Of a stretch of DNA of 64,000 nt, positions 60,506-64,000 are shown in pieces; position 1 is the first letter of the stretch, and the number at the start of each line of letters is the position of its first letter. Under the pieces are notes generated by a model. The model worked only from the letters and a program-made list of their open reading frames with translations, had not been told where the DNA came from and searched no databases. The stretch covers positions 3,224,001 to 3,288,000 of the forward strand of contig NZ_CP074570.1 of the NCBI RefSeq assembly GCF_019900845.1. Direction: 5' to 3'. Source of the DNA: Paraneptunicella aestuarii. GTDB taxonomy: Bacteria > Pseudomonadota > Gammaproteobacteria > Enterobacterales > Alteromonadaceae. A program made the position numbers and the translations under genes.

Positions 60506-61660
60506 CTAACTAGAAACATCCTGAGGAGCCTTTAATCCATTCACAATCAACGCTCCCACAAACGCCATACCCGCCGCTACACACCAGGTTTGATAAGCAC
60601 CAGCCCCTTGTAACCATAACTGCCCAGCGACAAAGCTACCGATAGAGCCACCCAAACCAAAGCTCAAACTGACATACAACGCCTGTCCCTGATTCTGGAA
60701 CTGCTTGCCAAAATGCTTATGTACAAATTGCATCGCGGTCGCATGAGCAAAACCAAAACTTAAGGCATGAATACACTGACTCAACAAGATAAGTAACAGC
60801 ATGTCAGCCCATTGCGCCAACATCAGCCAACGAAAGCTGGTCGCGAACATACACAACATCAAGGCTCGCTTAATGCCAACACGTTGCAACAACTTACCCG
60901 CAATCAGAAAGATACCAATTTCAGCAATAACGCCCAACGAGATAAACCAGCCCGTCTGTTCGCCTGTATAACCCAAATCGCGCATATACAGAGCGAAGAA
61001 ACCATAGTAAGCGCCAAAGCTCATTTGCAGTAAGCTCATTACTGAAATAAATACCAAAAACGGACGGCTTAGCGCTTTCTGCCAGATAGAACCAGAAACC
61101 TCATCGTCTTCACGTCTCACAGCCTGACTACGCAACAAAAAGCTACTCATCAATAAGCAGCTAAGCATCACGCTGCAACATATCAGGATCACTTCTGAGC
61201 CATACACATCAATCAAGGCTCCCCCTGTAATCGACATCAGAATAAAACCGATACTGCCCCACATCCTGACCCGGCTATAGCGTGCAGGATCGCCCTCCAC
61301 TTCATTTAAAGTAATAGGCTCAAGTTGAGGAATAACCGATGTCCAAAAGCCAAAGCTAAAGGCCATGCATATGGCAATAGGCCAGAAACCATCGACAAAG
61401 AACAGTATGAGAAAAGAAGCTAAAGCAAGTGTGCAACCAATGCGGATTATCGCCAATCCCTGCCCGGTTTTATCCGCTACCCAGGCCCACAGGTTAGGCG
61501 CAACCAGGCGAGCGATGGTCATGATAGCCATCAACTGACCAATAGCTTCAGAAGACAGTCCACGACCATCAAGAAACACACCAAGATAAGGCGTTAACAC
61601 TCCCATATGTCCAAAATAGAACAGGTAGGTTAACGCCAAAAGTGCAATATTTAGCGTCAT
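60506..61660 (-). CDS. MFS transporter, HcaT-like
   Basis: The 384-residue protein has about twelve membrane spans. The loop motif WAWVADKTGQG between spans 2 and 3 and FGFWTSVIPQLEPITLNEVEGDP with RYSRVRMWGSIGF match the MFS_1-like / 3-phenylpropionate transporter (HcaT) group. The substrate cannot be predicted. It lies downstream of aroC on the same strand (53 bp), an order also known from pseudomonads. Confidence 0.82.
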   Translation of the reverse strand: MTLNIALLALTYLFYFGHMGVLTPYLGVFLDGRGLSSEAIGQLMAIMTIARLVAPNLWAWVADKTGQGLAIIRIGCTLALASFLILFFVDGFWPIAICMAFSFGFWTSVIPQLEPITLNEVEGDPARYSRVRMWGSIGFILMSITGGALIDVYGSEVILICCSVMLSCLLMSSFLLRSQAVRREDDEVSGSIWQKALSRPFLVFISVMSLLQMSFGAYYGFFALYMRDLGYTGEQTGWFISLGVIAEIGIFLIAGKLLQRVGIKRALMLCMFATSFRWLMLAQWADMLLLILLSQCIHALSFGFAHATAMQFVHKHFGKQFQNQGQALYVSLSFGLGGSIGSFVAGQLWLQGAGAYQTWCVAAGMAFVGALIVNGLKAPQDVSS

Positions 61661-61713
61661 TAAATGAGAAGTTCAGAAATGTTAGTTAGCGCTGCTTTAT
61701 TTAGGCTCTGGAT

Positions 61714-62820
61714 TTAGTCGCTGGATTTAGTCGCTGGTAATATCGGTGTGTCACATTGCACATCGGCATTTTGCGCACGATGACGTAAAAAGTGATCCAT
61801 CAATACCAGCGCCATCATCGCTTCTGCAATAGGCACCGCACGAATACCAACACAAGGATCATGACGGCCTTTGGTGATGATCTCTTCCGATTCACCGCGA
61901 ACATTCACCGTTTCCCCCGGCACGCTAATACTCGGCGTAGGTTTCAGAGCGATATTCACCAACAAATCCTGACCCGAACTAATGCCACCTAACGTACCGC
62001 CAGAGCGATTCGATGCAAAGCCTTCCGGTGTTAACAAGTCTCGGTGCTCAGAGCCCTTTTGTGTCACCACACCAAAACCTTCGCCCACTTCCACACCTTT
62101 AACCGCATTGATGCCCATCATGGCATGAGCCAAATCCGCATCCAAACGATCAAAAACCGGCTCTCCCAAGCCTACCGGTACACCTGTTGCCACAACAGTG
62201 ACCTTGGCACCAATAGAATCCCCTTCTTTTTTCAGGTCGCGCATGTACTCGTCCAAAGCTTCCAGCTTCGATGCATCCGGGCAGAAAAAGGCATTGTCGT
62301 TAATGATGGACTTATCCACCGATTCCATCTTGATTGGCCCAAGCTGAGACACATAACCAAAAATTTCAATACCACACACAGTACGCAGGTATTTCTTGGC
62401 TATCGCACCAGCGGCAACGCGCACCGCAGTTTCACGAGCCGATGCTCGACCACCACCACGATAATCGCGAGCGCCGTACTTATGCATGTAAGTGTAATCC
62501 GCATGGCTAGGACGAAATACATCTTTAATTTTGGAATAATCTTTGGAGCGCTGATCGGTATTTTGAATCAATAACCCGATAGGCGTACCCGTGGTTTTAC
62601 CCTCAAACACACCAGACAGGATCTGCACTGCATCATCTTCTCTACGTGCGGTTGTATAACGCGAAGTACCCGGCTTACGACGATCCAGGTCAACCTGAAG
62701 GTCTTCTTCTGTAATTTCAAGGCCGGGAGGACAACCGTCAACAACACCACCAATGGCGAGCCCATGACTTTCCCCAAAACTGGTTAAAGTAAACAATTTG
62801 CCAAAGGTATTTCCAGACAT
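61714..62820 (-). CDS. aroC: chorismate synthase
   Basis: The 368-residue FMN-dependent enzyme carries out the last step of the shikimate pathway, converting EPSP to chorismate. Signatures are [19 protein letters not shown] near the N-terminus, [38 protein letters not shown], and [17 protein letters not shown]. It is 45 bp downstream of prmB and upstream of the MFS gene, on the same strand. Confidence 0.95.
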   Translation of the reverse strand: MSGNTFGKLFTLTSFGESHGLAIGGVVDGCPPGLEITEEDLQVDLDRRKPGTSRYTTARREDDAVQILSGVFEGKTTGTPIGLLIQNTDQRSKDYSKIKDVFRPSHADYTYMHKYGARDYRGGGRASARETAVRVAAGAIAKKYLRTVCGIEIFGYVSQLGPIKMESVDKSIINDNAFFCPDASKLEALDEYMRDLKKEGDSIGAKVTVVATGVPVGLGEPVFDRLDADLAHAMMGINAVKGVEVGEGFGVVTQKGSEHRDLLTPEGFASNRSGGTLGGISSGQDLLVNIALKPTPSISVPGETVNVRGESEEIITKGRHDPCVGIRAVPIAEAMMALVLMDHFLRHRAQNADVQCDTPILPATKSSD

Positions 62821-62865
62821 CTATTCCACCCCGTATTAATCAAAAAAATTCAAATAAAACAAAAA

Positions 62866-63786
62866 CTACTCATTGCCTGCGAAGTATTCTGCCAGCGCTT
62901 CTTTTTGCACCGCGAATACTCCGTCACCGCCATGTTCGAATGTGATCCAGGTCAGAGGTAAATCAGCATATTGCTCATTCATATGCACCAAACTGTTACC
63001 CACTTCTACAATCAACCAGCCGCCATCATTCAAGTGGTCGGGAGCATCACGCAAAATGGTATGCACAATGTCCAAACCGTCTTCACCGGCTGCCAAGCCA
63101 ATCACGGGCTCAACATGGAATTCTTCCGGCATATCGGCAATGTCTTCGGCATCGACATAAGGCGGATTGGTCACAATCAGATCATACTTTTGCCCAGCCA
63201 GGCCGGAATACACATCAGAATGCAGAGGAAATACCCTGTCCTGCAATTGATGCTCTTCAATGTTGATGCTGGCAACGTCCAATGCGTCGTAACTAATATC
63301 TGCCGCATCCACTTGCGCCTCGGGGAACTCATAGGCACAAGCAATCGCAATACAGGCACTGCCAGTACATAAATCAAGAATATAACCGGGCTCTTCAGTA
63401 AGAAAACCAGCAAACCTGTTTTGAATCAGTTCAGCAATAGGAGAACGAGGAACCAAAACACGTTCATCAACGTAAAAAGGCAAGCCACAGAACCAGGCCT
63501 GGTTAGTGAGATAAGCCGCAGGAACGCGCTCATCGATACGACGTTGGATAAGTTCCAGCACTTGACGCTTTTCACTGGTGGTCAAGCGAGACTGATACAA
63601 CTGCAAATCGATTTGCTGTGGTAAATGCAATACTTGCAACACCATGCTAATGACTTCATCCCAGGCATTGTCAGTGCCATGCCCGAAATATAAACCGGCT
63701 TGATTAAAGCGGCTTACACTCCAGCGAACCACATCCAAAATGGTTTCCAGTTCCTGTACAGCTTCGTTAATATCCGTGTTTTCCAA
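62866..63786 (-). CDS. prmB: ribosomal protein L3 glutamine methyltransferase
   Basis: The 306-residue SAM-dependent enzyme N5-methylates a Gln of ribosomal protein L3. An N-terminal helical domain (to ~residue 95) is followed by a Rossmann fold with ILDLCTGSACIAIACAYEFP, VDAADISYDALDVA, and the catalytic NPPYVD motif (~residue 208). The order prmB-aroC is conserved in gammaproteobacteria. Confidence 0.93.
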   Translation of the reverse strand: MENTDINEAVQELETILDVVRWSVSRFNQAGLYFGHGTDNAWDEVISMVLQVLHLPQQIDLQLYQSRLTTSEKRQVLELIQRRIDERVPAAYLTNQAWFCGLPFYVDERVLVPRSPIAELIQNRFAGFLTEEPGYILDLCTGSACIAIACAYEFPEAQVDAADISYDALDVASINIEEHQLQDRVFPLHSDVYSGLAGQKYDLIVTNPPYVDAEDIADMPEEFHVEPVIGLAAGEDGLDIVHTILRDAPDHLNDGGWLIVEVGNSLVHMNEQYADLPLTWITFEHGGDGVFAVQKEALAEYFAGNE

Positions 63787-64000
63787 CCTGTTACCTCTTT
63801 AAGTTCGGTCTATGTGTTTCGGTACTTTTCAGTTGTACCTGATATCTTTTTAACTGACTTGTCGCGCAAATTAACAGGCCGCTTTCATTGCATAGCTATT
63901 TCTCGTTGCGCAGCCTATACAAGATATGAATAATGCCAGTTCCAACACTCATATTTACAGCCTAAACAACATTCATTATAGGCTTGACACATCAGGTATT
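63787..64000. other. right edge of window; no gene seen
   Basis: 214 bp upstream of prmB. By analogy with E. coli, a divergent smrB could begin further right, but no start of it is visible here. Confidence 0.4.

Overview
The window looks like a chromosomal stretch of a marine-type gammaproteobacterium. The backbone carries core gene orders typical of that class: pdxB-asd-fimV on the minus strand at 16.7-24.3 kb, and fabB / mnmC / yfcL / NAD-kinase-like / epmC, then an MFS gene, aroC and prmB, at 40.3-63.8 kb. That second order matches the fabB-mnmC-yfcL-epmC-aroC-prmB order known from Escherichia coli, with extra genes let in. FlgO-type lipoproteins, an RfaH-type NusG paralogue, a secreted alpha-amylase and vibrio/alteromonad-style integron attC sites also fit a marine relative of Alteromonadales or Oceanospirillales. 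The sequence alone does not let me name a genus.

Layout. 0-7 kb: the 3' end of a large helical-repeat protein, an insert with two secreted beta-helix proteins (one with tandem SWSPST modules), a second copy of the 3' tip of the first gene, and rfaH. 7-15 kb: a five-gene minus-strand operon (HMG-CoA synthase, asparagine synthetase, FAD monooxygenase, acyl-CoA dehydrogenase, hotdog thioesterase) with a divergent LysR regulator, which looks like a compact small-molecule pathway. 15-16 kb: a DsbA-like protein and a flavodoxin-like protein. 16-24 kb: fimV, asd, pdxB. 24-32 kb: two unknown envelope proteins, alpha-amylase, a PAS-GGDEF-EAL protein, a SRAP protein and a Nudix hydrolase. 32-39 kb: a tightly packed six-gene plus-strand operon (BtaA-like aminocarboxypropyl transferase, phosphatidylserine-decarboxylase-like enzyme, AfsA-type hotdog protein, PEP-synthase/rifampin-phosphotransferase-like enzyme, UbiA-like prenyltransferase, SDR). 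This is the strongest candidate for an undescribed biosynthetic system. 39-49 kb: a Q-rich protein, fabB, mnmC, three tandem FlgO-like lipoproteins, yfcL, an ATP-NAD-kinase-like gene and epmC.

49-60 kb is an accessory island between epmC and the MFS-aroC-prmB block. It holds an orphan PD-(D/E)XK-like protein, a GNAT acetyltransferase, a nitroreductase, a retropepsin-like protease, an IS5-type IS, two integron cassettes with attC sites but no integrase, and an IS110/IS1111-type IS next to an attC core. A copy of the last ~200 bp of the retropepsin gene lies on the far side of the insert. Two inserts in this window (1.5-6.4 kb and 53.7-58.8 kb) are each bracketed by a duplicated 3' gene tip, which suggests a shared way of acquiring DNA. 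The IS1111-type element has a downstream noncoding stretch with short exact matches to both of its insertion junctions, as expected for a bridge RNA.

Several intergenic spaces hold one family of three-stem palindromic repeats, whose stems differ but pair while their loops stay alike. They form a roughly 280-300 bp tandem array at 59.6-60.4 kb. No tRNA, rRNA or CRISPR array was seen.
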